This document shows positions 26,523 through 34,339 of a DNA stretch of 64,000 nucleotides, piece by piece. Under the pieces are notes generated by a model. It made no database searches. It was not told where the DNA came from and saw only the letters and a list, made by a program, of their open reading frames with translations. A program made the position numbers and the translations under genes. The stretch's first letter is position 1. Each line of letters begins with the position of its first letter. This stretch comes from Crenobacter cavernae (GTDB taxonomy: Bacteria; Pseudomonadota; Gammaproteobacteria; Burkholderiales; Chromobacteriaceae): the NCBI RefSeq assembly GCF_003355495.1, contig NZ_CP031337.1:2547001-2611000 (forward strand). Reading direction: 5' to 3'.

Positions 26523-27582
26523 CCCAATCCTCGTCGTCGTCCTGCTCGGCCCAGACCGGCCGGGCCGTGGTGTGGCCGCCGGCCATGCCCGCGTCGTCGC
26601 GCAGGATGGCCAAGAGGTGCTTGATGTCGGGCGGCAGCTTCGAGGTCCAGGTCATCGTCTCGCCGGTGGCCGGGTGAACGACCGACAGCGAGAACGCGTG
26701 CAGCGCCTGGCGGCCGATTCCCTTGACCGCGGCGGTGACGGCTTCGCTCGCCGGGTGGCGCGGGTTGCCGTAGACCGGGTCGCCGGCGAGCGGGTGGCCG
26801 GCCTTCTTCATGTGCACGCGGATCTGGTGGGTGCGGCCGGTCTCCAGCTTGCACTCGACATACGAGTGGCTCGCGTACTTTTCGAGTACGCGCAGGTGCG
26901 TCACCGCCGGCTTGCCGCCGAAGTTGACCACCGCCATCCGTAGCCGGTTGTGCGGGTCGCGGCCGATCGGCTCGTTGATGACGCCGTCGAACGGCACGAC
27001 GCCGTCGGCGACCGCGCGGTAGATGCGCGACACGGTACGCGCCTGCATCTGGCGCACGAGGTCGGTCTGCGCAAGCAGCGACTTGGCGACGACCATCAGG
27101 CCGCTGGTTTCCTTGTCGAGCCGGTGCACGATGCCGGCGCGCGGCACCGACGCGAGCGCCGGGCAGTAGTGCAGCAGGCCGTTGAGCAGCGTGCCCGACC
27201 AGTTGCCGGCCGCCGGGTGGACGACGAGGCCGGCCGGCTTGTCGATCACCAGCAGGTGCTCGTCCTCGTAGACGACGGCCAGGTCCATGGGCTCGGGCTC
27301 GAAGGCCATTTCTTCGGGCGAGAGAGGGATGGTGACGTAGAGCTTTTCTCCGCCGAGCATCTTGGTCTTGGGCGCGTCCTGGACGGCGCCGTCGATCTTC
27401 ACGTGGCCGTCTTTCACCCATTGGGCAAGGCGGCTGCGCGAATACTCGGGCATCAGTGCGGCGAGCGCGGCGTCGAGCCGGCTGCCTGCGAGGTTCAGCG
27501 GGACGGCCAGGTGGCGCGTCTCGGATGTTTCGTTTTCCGACAGATCGTTATAATCTTCGGAATCTGCGTAAGGATCGCTCAT
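26482..27582 (-). CDS. rluD: 23S rRNA pseudouridine synthase RluD
   Basis: The 366-residue protein has an N-terminal S4 RNA-binding domain (LDAALAALMPEYSRSRLAQWVKDGHVKIDG, quoted here only as a location at residues 35-65) and the RluA-type catalytic motif GIVHRLDKETSGLMVVAK with the nucleophilic Asp. The C-terminus is unusually acidic (DDDEDWDDDDFDVE). RluD modifies helix 69 of 23S rRNA. The start ATG is the complement of 27580-27582 and overlaps the bamD start on the other strand. No Shine-Dalgarno site is visible, so an unusual leader is possible. Confidence 0.93.
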   Translation of the reverse strand: MSDPYADSEDYNDLSENETSETRHLAVPLNLAGSRLDAALAALMPEYSRSRLAQWVKDGHVKIDGAVQDAPKTKMLGGEKLYVTIPLSPEEMAFEPEPMDLAVVYEDEHLLVIDKPAGLVVHPAAGNWSGTLLNGLLHYCPALASVPRAGIVHRLDKETSGLMVVAKSLLAQTDLVRQMQARTVSRIYRAVADGVVPFDGVINEPIGRDPHNRLRMAVVNFGGKPAVTHLRVLEKYASHSYVECKLETGRTHQIRVHMKKAGHPLAGDPVYGNPRHPASEAVTAAVKGIGRQALHAFSLSVVHPATGETMTWTSKLPPDIKHLLAILRDDAGMAGGHTTARPVWAEQDDDEDWDDDDFDVEVHYVR

Positions 27583-28372
27583 GAAGAAAATTGTTGCTGC
27601 AACGTTGCTGGCGTTGGGCTTGGCCGCCTGCGCGACCACAGAGCCCAAAGATGAAACCCAGGGTTGGACGGTGGACAAGCTGTACAGCGAGGCCCGGGAT
27701 GAACTCAATAGTGGCAATTATACGCGCGCCATCAAGCTATACGAAACGCTGGAAGCGCGTTTCCCCTACGGGCGCTACGCGCAGCAGGCCCAGTTGGACC
27801 TCGCCTACACCCATTACAAGGACGGCGAGCCCGAACAGGCGATCGCAGCGGCCGACCGTTTCATCAAGCTGCACCCTTCGCATGCGAACATCGACTACAT
27901 CTATTACCTGAAGGGTTTGGTCTACTACAACGACGACTCGACGGTACTGTCCAAGTGGGCCGGACAGGATCTGTCGGAGCGCGACCCGAAGTCGACCCGC
28001 GAGGCTTTCCTTGCGTTTCGCGAACTGGCGACCCGCTTCCCTGACAGCCAGTACGCACCGGACGCCCGCGACAAGATGGTCAAGCTGGTGAACGCGCTCG
28101 GCGGTCACGAAATGCACGTCGCTCGCTACTACATGAAGCGCGGCGCCTACCTCGCGGCGGCGAACCGTGCGCAGAACGTGGTGAAGGAGTACGCAAATAC
28201 GCCGTACGTCGAAGAGGCGCTGGCGCTGATGGTCTCCGCTTACGACTCGCTCGGCATGCAGCAATTGGGCGGCGACTCCAAGCGCGTGCTGGCGCTCAAC
28301 TACCCGGGCAGCGCTTATCTGAAAAAGCCGTGGACGGTCCATGAAATGCCGTGGTGGAAGTTCTGGAAGTAA
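27581..28372 (+). CDS. bamD: Outer membrane assembly lipoprotein BamD (ComL)
   Basis: The 263-residue protein starts MKKIVAATLLALGLAAC with lipidated Cys17, followed by TPR-type repeats (LYSEARDELNSGNYTRAIKLYE and YAQQAQLDLAYTHYKDGE). It belongs to the BAM complex that inserts beta-barrel proteins in the outer membrane; in Neisseria the homologue was named ComL. AAGGA lies 7 bases upstream. Its start codon shares two bases with the divergent rluD start. A strong terminator follows. Confidence 0.95.
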   Translation: MKKIVAATLLALGLAACATTEPKDETQGWTVDKLYSEARDELNSGNYTRAIKLYETLEARFPYGRYAQQAQLDLAYTHYKDGEPEQAIAAADRFIKLHPSHANIDYIYYLKGLVYYNDDSTVLSKWAGQDLSERDPKSTREAFLAFRELATRFPDSQYAPDARDKMVKLVNALGGHEMHVARYYMKRGAYLAAANRAQNVVKEYANTPYVEEALALMVSAYDSLGMQQLGGDSKRVLALNYPGSAYLKKPWTVHEMPWWKFWK

Positions 28373-28393
28373 CGCTTTGCCATTAAACGAACC

Positions 28394-28421
28394 GGGCCGC
28401 ATGAAGCGGCCCTGTTTTTTT
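28394..28421 (+). terminator. Terminator after bamD
   Basis: GGGCCGC (28394-28400) pairs with GCGGCCC (28406-28412), followed by TG and eight T. It also separates bamD from the convergent pga locus. Confidence 0.9.
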
Positions 28422-28459
28422 GCCCGACGCTTGCCGCCGGGCGGGGTCTCTAGGCGGGA

Positions 28460-28918
28460 CTAGCCGTGGCGCACGGTCTGCGTGGCGATCTGGACGATGC
28501 GGCCTTCGGCGTCGTGGTGCACGACGACCACCGACGCGTCGCGGCCGGTCTCGATTTCGCCGGCGTTGGCGCCGAAGTGCTGGGCGTAGTCGAAGAGCGG
28601 TACCGTGCGGCCTTGCTGCAGTGCGCAGCCCAGGCCCTGTCGCTGGCTCAGGCGCGCCCATAATGCCAGCGCGCAGGCGGCGGCGAACAGCGTCAACAGG
28701 TACATCGAGAACGTCTGCGGACCGCGGAGCCACACCGGCTGCGCGATCATCTGCTGGTAGAACGCGCGGAAGCCCGACAGCCAGGCCAAGAGGCTCAGCG
28801 CCGGCAGCCACAGATAGAACCACAGCATCCACAGCATCGCGGTCAGCGTGCTCGACAACATGCGCTGCGGCAGATTCAGTTGGTGACGGGCGTCGATAAT
28901 CAGGGTTTGAGTGCTCAT
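28460..28918 (-). CDS. pgaD: PNAG synthesis accessory protein PgaD (copy 1)
   Basis: The 152-residue protein has two transmembrane helices (about residues 25-48 and 70-92) with the PgaD-like segment WFYLWLPALSLLAW and a C-terminal soluble region rich in VVVVHHD. PgaD binds PgaC and, in E. coli, both together respond to cyclic di-GMP. It follows pgaC copy 1 by 15 bases. Confidence 0.85.
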   Translation of the reverse strand: MSTQTLIIDARHQLNLPQRMLSSTLTAMLWMLWFYLWLPALSLLAWLSGFRAFYQQMIAQPVWLRGPQTFSMYLLTLFAAACALALWARLSQRQGLGCALQQGRTVPLFDYAQHFGANAGEIETGRDASVVVVHHDAEGRIVQIATQTVRHG

Positions 28919-28933
28919 TGTCAGGTCTTTTTC

Positions 28934-30199
28934 TTATGCTCTAATGCCACGGTCGGGACTGATCCAGCGCGCGCGTTGCCCGCGTTGGCGGAACACGGCC
29001 TTGGGGAAGGCGGCGATGGTGGTGGCGGTGTTGATGACCCAGAAAACCAGCGGGTACCAGATCATCCAGTAATAATTGCGGCCGAGGCCCTGGTCGTAGC
29101 GGCTGTCCAGCCACTTCGACAGCGCGAACTGCAACAGGCAGGTGGCGCCGAGCAGTACGCCGTTCCATTCGGGCACGATCGGCGAATCGACCATAGGCAG
29201 CCAGCCGACGGGCACGATGAAGTCGAGGATCCAGACCACCAGCAGCATCAGCATGGTGTACGACCACACGACGCTCAGGCTGTATTCGATGTACAGCGGC
29301 CACAGGCTCGCCAGACGAGGTTGGCCGAGGATGTCGGCGTTCTTCAAGAGCACCTGCGCGCCGCCTTGCGCCCAGCGCAGCCGCTGCTTCCACAGGCCCT
29401 TGACCGTTTCGGGCATCAGGATCCATACCAGCGCGTTCGGCTCGAAGCGGATCTCCCATTCGCGGCGCTGCAGCTTCCACGAGATGTCGATGTCTTCGGT
29501 CATCATGTCGCTGCTCCAGTAGCCGACATCGTGCATCGCGCTCTTGCGGAACGCGGTGATCACGCCGGAGACGGTGAACAGGCGGCCGTAGCTCATCTGT
29601 GCGCGCTTGATCATGCCGACGATGGACGAGAACTCGCCGACCTGCACGCGGCCGAGCAGCGTCGAGCGGTTGCGGATGCGCGGGTTGCCGGTGACCGCGG
29701 CGACCTTCGGGTGCTCGATGAAGTGGCGGACCATCCAGTCGGCGGCGTGCGGGTCCAAGAGTGCGTCGCCGTCGATGCACAGCAGGATTTCATGACGGGC
29801 GAGCAGGCTGCCGCTGGTCAGCGCGACCGCCTTGCCCTGGTTCTGCGCGAGGTGCACCACCTTCAGCTTCGGGTGTTGCGCGGCGAGGCGGTCGAGCACG
29901 GCGCCGGTGTTGTCGCGGCTGCCGTCGTTAATCGCGATGACCTCGAACTCGGGGTAGTCGAGCTTCAGCGCCTGCATGACCGTTTCTTCGGCGTTGTCGC
30001 CCTCGTTGTAGCAGGGGATCAGCACGCTGACCGGCGGGTAGGACGCGAGCAGCGGCGGACGGTTGAACGGCGGGTCGTGGCGCTCGCGGTTGTAGAAGTA
30101 CAGCGCGGCGCCCAGCATCCACAGGTAGGACATCAGGAGCGGGTAGTAGAAAACATACCCGAGCAGGAAGTCCCAGATCGTCGTAAACAGGGTCAACAT
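28934..30199 (-). CDS. pgaC: Poly-beta-1,6-N-acetyl-D-glucosamine synthase PgaC (copy 1)
   Basis: The 421-residue family 2 glycosyltransferase has N-terminal membrane helices (about residues 8-30), the donor-binding Asp in AINDGSRDNT, the DxD-type LCIDGDALLD, the TED of MMTEDIDISW, and the QRLRWAQGG motif before the C-terminal helices. It polymerises UDP-GlcNAc at the inner membrane. Its ATG lies 2 bases after the pgaB stop. It is similar along its length to copy 2 at 33049-34323. Confidence 0.93.
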   Translation of the reverse strand: MLTLFTTIWDFLLGYVFYYPLLMSYLWMLGAALYFYNRERHDPPFNRPPLLASYPPVSVLIPCYNEGDNAEETVMQALKLDYPEFEVIAINDGSRDNTGAVLDRLAAQHPKLKVVHLAQNQGKAVALTSGSLLARHEILLCIDGDALLDPHAADWMVRHFIEHPKVAAVTGNPRIRNRSTLLGRVQVGEFSSIVGMIKRAQMSYGRLFTVSGVITAFRKSAMHDVGYWSSDMMTEDIDISWKLQRREWEIRFEPNALVWILMPETVKGLWKQRLRWAQGGAQVLLKNADILGQPRLASLWPLYIEYSLSVVWSYTMLMLLVVWILDFIVPVGWLPMVDSPIVPEWNGVLLGATCLLQFALSKWLDSRYDQGLGRNYYWMIWYPLVFWVINTATTIAAFPKAVFRQRGQRARWISPDRGIRA

Positions 30200-30201
30200 G
30201 G

Positions 30202-32151
30202 TTATGGTTGCGTCATCGCCGAGAACGCGCCCTTGAGTACCGCCGGCTTGGGGTGGTCCTTGAAGGGGTTGTCCGGGTAATAGCCGACGTGGCGTGCGCC
30301 CCAGCGGTAAAGGTTGCGGATGGTGTCTGCCATCTCCTCGCTCGGCACCGGCTGGTTGTTGCGCCAGTCGGTCGCCTGCAGCTCGAACACGGTCTTGTCT
30401 AGCGCACCCGGGCGTTCGGCGACGTTGTCGAAGAGGTCGCGCATGAACTTAGCCGGGTCGGCGGCGTTTTCCATGTACGGCATCGCCATGATCGCGGTGT
30501 AGTCGTAGTTGGCGAGCGAGTTGTCGAGCGACTGGGCATACCACACTTCGGAGCGCGGGTTCAGGACCACGCTCGCGTACAGGTTGCGAGCGGTCTTGAG
30601 TGCCGGGTGGGTGCGGCGCACGACGTCGGACAGCTCCTTGGCGAAGTTGTCGAGTTCGTTGATCTTGAGGATGGTCCAGCGGCCGAGCAAGTCGTCGTCG
30701 TTGCGGATCGCCTCGATGTCGCCCGGCAGGCCCCAGCGGCGGTAGGCGGCGAGCGCCTCGGGGCTCGCGTCCTCATAGTCGGACAGCGTGACGTCGTCGT
30801 GGAACAGCAGGCCTTCGAACTGTGCCGAGCGGCCGAGGTCTTCGTAGATCTCGCGGATCACCTTACGAGCGCGCGGCGAGAACGGCGACAGGCGCGGGTA
30901 GCCCATCGACACGTGGCCGGTTGCGGCGTGCGGTCGGGTGACGACCACGTCCTTGGCGGCCGGGTCGTTCTTCGGCAGTTCGAACGCGAGCATCGGCATC
31001 CACGCGTAGACGGCCTTGACCGGGGTGCGGGTCTTGATCTGCCACGACACGCGGTTGAACAGGTCGGCCCGCAGCGGCAGGTGGCGGTTAGGGAAGTAGG
31101 CCTCGTCGGCGGCGCCGTTACCGTCGGGATCGGAGAAGGCCTGCAGGTAGACGGTGTTCACGCCCATCGCGCTGATGCGGTCGAGCAAGAGGCCGATATT
31201 GCGTTCGGTCTGGGCCGGGTCCTTGTCGAACAGGTAGTCGATGTCGACGTGCATGATCTTGCCCGGGCGTTCGCTCACCGGCTTCAAGCTCTCGCGCACC
31301 TTCAGCTCGCGCGCGAGGTCGGCCAGGCTGGTGGTGTTCTCCATCAGCAGGCGGCGCAGCTTCCACAGCGGCGTGTTGAGCGTGTTTGGGCCGTCGTCGA
31401 GGGTGAAGGTGATCGGCATGCCCTGGCGTGCGGCCGCTTCCGCCACGTCACGGTTGTAGCTACCGTAAGGCCAGACCATTACGCGCGGTTTCTGGCCGCT
31501 CATGCGGTGCAAGAAGTCGCTGTTGCGCTTGAGGTCGGCCTCGACGCGGCGGATCTGCTCGGCGGGCGTCTCGTAGTGGCCGTTCTTGTACAGGCGGGCG
31601 GTGGCGGCCGGCTGGCTGTTGCCTTGCGGGTTGGCGGGGACGCCCTCATGCAGGGTGTGGGTATGGCTGGCGACCTCGACGAGGCCGCTGGCGCGCATTT
31701 CGCGGATTTCCTGCCATGAGAGGAACACGTCGCGCGAAACTTTCTTGTCGCCGTACGCGACCAGGCCGCTGGCCGGCTCGAGCCAGCTGCCCACCAGCGC
31801 GAGCACCGCCGGCGCGTTGAACATTTTCAGGATCGGGTAGGCCTGGGTGTAGAAGTTCTTGTAGCCGTCGTCGAAAGTGATCAGGACAGCCTTGTCCGGC
31901 AGCGGCTTCTTGCCGGCACGGTCGGCCAGCACGTCGTCGACGCTGACGAAGCGGTAGCCGTTGTTCTTCAGCCAGTCGAGCTGGCGCACGAAATTGGTCG
32001 GGGTGACGGCGTAGCCGGGGATCTGCGCTTCGCTCTTGTTGGCGATTTCATGGTAGTTCAGGATCTGCAGGCGCGGGGAGTCCGCCGCGCGCACGAGGGG
32101 CGCGGCCATCAACATCAGGAGGCTCAGCAGTAGGGCCAGAATGCGGTGCAT
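30202..32151 (-). CDS. pgaB: PNAG N-deacetylase PgaB (copy 1, full length)
   Basis: The 649-residue protein has a signal peptide (MHRILALLLSLLMLMAAPLVRA) without a lipobox, unlike E. coli PgaB. The deacetylase domain carries FDDGY and the metal His pair in SHTHTLH. The C-terminal glycoside-hydrolase-like domain retains LLFHDDVTLSDYED, where homologues have the catalytic acid. It deacetylates and trims PNAG in the periplasm during export. The start at 32151 was chosen because the signal peptide begins there; the longer open frame upstream is non-coding. Confidence 0.9.
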   Translation of the reverse strand: MHRILALLLSLLMLMAAPLVRAADSPRLQILNYHEIANKSEAQIPGYAVTPTNFVRQLDWLKNNGYRFVSVDDVLADRAGKKPLPDKAVLITFDDGYKNFYTQAYPILKMFNAPAVLALVGSWLEPASGLVAYGDKKVSRDVFLSWQEIREMRASGLVEVASHTHTLHEGVPANPQGNSQPAATARLYKNGHYETPAEQIRRVEADLKRNSDFLHRMSGQKPRVMVWPYGSYNRDVAEAAARQGMPITFTLDDGPNTLNTPLWKLRRLLMENTTSLADLARELKVRESLKPVSERPGKIMHVDIDYLFDKDPAQTERNIGLLLDRISAMGVNTVYLQAFSDPDGNGAADEAYFPNRHLPLRADLFNRVSWQIKTRTPVKAVYAWMPMLAFELPKNDPAAKDVVVTRPHAATGHVSMGYPRLSPFSPRARKVIREIYEDLGRSAQFEGLLFHDDVTLSDYEDASPEALAAYRRWGLPGDIEAIRNDDDLLGRWTILKINELDNFAKELSDVVRRTHPALKTARNLYASVVLNPRSEVWYAQSLDNSLANYDYTAIMAMPYMENAADPAKFMRDLFDNVAERPGALDKTVFELQATDWRNNQPVPSEEMADTIRNLYRWGARHVGYYPDNPFKDHPKPAVLKGAFSAMTQP

Positions 32152-32555
32152 GTTGTCTTGACGAAGTCGGTTGGGTTTTGGGGCCAGGTTCGGCGTTTGG
32201 GCGGCGGTACTGCCTGCGAGCTTGGCCGAGGGCGCGCTCGCTTTCGAAAGCTGGGCGCAGCTCCGATTGAAGCCGGCGCATTTTAGCAAATGACTGGCGC
32301 GAGCGTTGCGAAAGTGCTGTTTCTGTTTGTTACCAGGCGAGCATGAACATGAGGTGTGTCGCTGAAACGACACGCCGGAGCCGGAAACGCAGAAGCGGTT
32401 GATCGAAAAGGAGTGCCGCATTGCAACCGCCGTGGCAGCCGCATCGTAAGAGCTGGACTTGTTTGGGGCTGAAAACAGGCTGGAAGTGCAGGCCCCGACG
32501 CGGGCGTGGAGCGGCGCTGTGATGCCACTCCGCAGACCGGCTGCAAACGGACGAC
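32152..32555. other. Gap between the two pga sets
   Basis: No gene is seen. The stretch probably holds the promoter for pgaBCD copy 1 on the minus strand. It contains one TTGGCCGA octamer (32222). Confidence 0.4.
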
Positions 32556-32596
32556 CCAACGTATAAAGCCGCCTTACAGGCGGCTTTATACGTTGG
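32556..32596. terminator. Terminator after pgaD copy 2
   Basis: An 18-bp perfect stem (CCAACGTATAAAGCCGCC / GGCGGCTTTATACGTTGG) with a 5-nt loop. The right arm runs into TTGGCCGA, so the repeated octamer is partly built into the terminator. It probably ends the pgaA-B-C-D transcript. Confidence 0.8.
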
Positions 32597-32611
32597 CCGA
32601 GTCGCGCCGCT

Positions 32612-33052
32612 TTATTGGAGGCTGATCCTGACGATGTGGCCGTTGTCGCTATGGTGGACGACAACGGTTTGTTGCTGCTGGGCGGCCTCCAGGTCGGTGG
32701 CCGACACGTGGAAGTCCCGGGCAAAGTCACTGTGCGTCGCGTCGGGTGTGCGATTGCGTTTTTCCTTGTTGCGAAAGCGCGCAAAGTTGAAGCGTGCCCA
32801 GATGATCAGCGCGCCGCTCGTTACGCCGACGACGATGCAGTAGTAGAGCAGCAACTGGAGCAACCTGTTTAAGCCGTCGTGAATGAACATTTCCTCGTAG
32901 AACAGTCTGAAACCGGCGTACCAGGCCAAGAGGCTAAAAAGCGGGAGGCACAGATAGGCCCAGAATAGCCACAGGATGATCGTGAGCGAGCGAGGAACGA
33001 TACGGTTTGCGATGCCCAATCGGTCCTCGAGGTTGATGATGGTGTCTTTCAT
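32612..33052 (-). CDS. pgaD: PNAG synthesis accessory protein PgaD (copy 2)
   Basis: The 146-residue protein has two helices (about residues 20-45 and 65-88) and the family segment WAYLCLPLFSLLAWYAGFRLFYEEM. It overlaps the pgaC copy 2 stop by ATGA (33049-33052). The C-terminal part (QQQQTVVVHHSDNGHIV) mirrors copy 1. Confidence 0.85.
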   Translation of the reverse strand: MKDTIINLEDRLGIANRIVPRSLTIILWLFWAYLCLPLFSLLAWYAGFRLFYEEMFIHDGLNRLLQLLLYYCIVVGVTSGALIIWARFNFARFRNKEKRNRTPDATHSDFARDFHVSATDLEAAQQQQTVVVHHSDNGHIVRISLQ

Positions 33053-34323
33053 GCTTTGACCCCCCTGTCCGGGCTTGTCCATCGTGCGCGCAGGCCGCGG
33101 TTGCGGGCGATGGCCTGCGGCAGCGCGACGACCGTTGTGACGATATGGATCATCCAGAACACCAGCGGATACCAGATCATCCAGAAAAAATTGCGCCCGA
33201 CGTCGTAGTCGTAGCGGCGGTCCAGCCATTTGCTGATCAGGAATTGCAGCAGGCAGGTCATGCCGAGCACGAGGCCGTTCCAGCTGGGGATCAGGGGCGA
33301 GGCGGTCTGCATCCAGTCGAGCTGCGGCAGAAACAGGCCGACGAGCCAGACGGCGACCAGCAGTACCATCAAATAGGCCCAGGCAGCGCTGAACAGGTAC
33401 TCGGTATAGATTGGCCACATGCGACGTTTCTGCCAGTGTGCGAGGCTGCCGGCGCTACGAAGCAGCACCTGCAGGCCGCCCTTGGCCCAGCGCAGACGCT
33501 GTTTCCACAGGCCCCGGAACGTTTCCGGCATCAGGATCCACGCCTGTGCGTGCGGTTCGAAGCGCACGTCCCAGTGCGCTAACTGAAGCTTCCAGCTCAT
33601 GTCGATGTCTTCAGTCAGCACGTCGTCGCTCCAGTAGCCGGCCTGCCGGACCGCTGTCTTGCGAAAGCCCGCGATCACGCCGGAGATGGTGAAGAGCCGG
33701 CCGTAAGTCCGTTGTGCGCGTTTGATGATGCCAATGATCGACGAAAATTCGCCGACCTGGACCTTGCCGAGCAGGGTGGAGCGGTTGCGGATGCGCGGGT
33801 TGCCGGTGACGGCCCCCACGCGCGGGCTGCTCATCATCTGGCGTACCAGCCACTTGGCCGCGTGCGGTTCCAGCAGCGAATCGCCATCGACGCAGACGAG
33901 GTATTCGTGTCGAGCCATCAGGCAGCCGGTATTGAGCGCCATGGCCTTGCCCTGGTTCTGTGCGAGGTGCACGACACGCAGGCGCGGGTCGCGCGCCGCC
34001 GCCTCGTCGAGCAGACGGGCGGTGTCGTCGTCGCTCCCGTCGTTGATGGCGATGACCTCAAATTCCGGGTAGTCGATCGCCAGCGCGTAGCGCAGCGTCT
34101 CGGCGACGTTTTCCTCCTCGTTGAAGCAGGGGATGAGGATGCTGACCGGCGGGTAGTCGAGTTCGGGAGGCGAATCGAGCGGAGGATCCTTCCGCTCATA
34201 GTGGAAGTAGTAGTGCAGTGCGCCGACCATCCACAGGTAGGACATGAACAACGGGTAGTAGAAGGCGTAGGCAAGCAACGCGATCCACAGCCAGTGCATG
34301 AAATCAAAGGGGAGCGGAAACAT
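33049..34323 (-). CDS. pgaC: Poly-beta-1,6-N-acetyl-D-glucosamine synthase PgaC (copy 2)
   Basis: The 424-residue glycosyltransferase has all the motifs of copy 1: AINDGSDDDT, CVDGDSLLE, LTEDIDMSW and QRLRWAKGG, with membrane helices at both ends. It lies 16 bases after pgaB copy 2 and overlaps pgaD copy 2. Both copies look catalytically complete, so the duplication is not simply one active and one dead synthase. Confidence 0.93.
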   Translation of the reverse strand: MFPLPFDFMHWLWIALLAYAFYYPLFMSYLWMVGALHYYFHYERKDPPLDSPPELDYPPVSILIPCFNEEENVAETLRYALAIDYPEFEVIAINDGSDDDTARLLDEAAARDPRLRVVHLAQNQGKAMALNTGCLMARHEYLVCVDGDSLLEPHAAKWLVRQMMSSPRVGAVTGNPRIRNRSTLLGKVQVGEFSSIIGIIKRAQRTYGRLFTISGVIAGFRKTAVRQAGYWSDDVLTEDIDMSWKLQLAHWDVRFEPHAQAWILMPETFRGLWKQRLRWAKGGLQVLLRSAGSLAHWQKRRMWPIYTEYLFSAAWAYLMVLLVAVWLVGLFLPQLDWMQTASPLIPSWNGLVLGMTCLLQFLISKWLDRRYDYDVGRNFFWMIWYPLVFWMIHIVTTVVALPQAIARNRGLRARWTSPDRGVKA

Positions 34324-34339
34324 GGTTGAGTCCCTCCTG

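Noticed and set aside
30202..32784. An 860-codon frame for PgaB copy 1
   Set aside because: The signal peptide starts at 32151; codons upstream have no bias and cross an intergenic gap.
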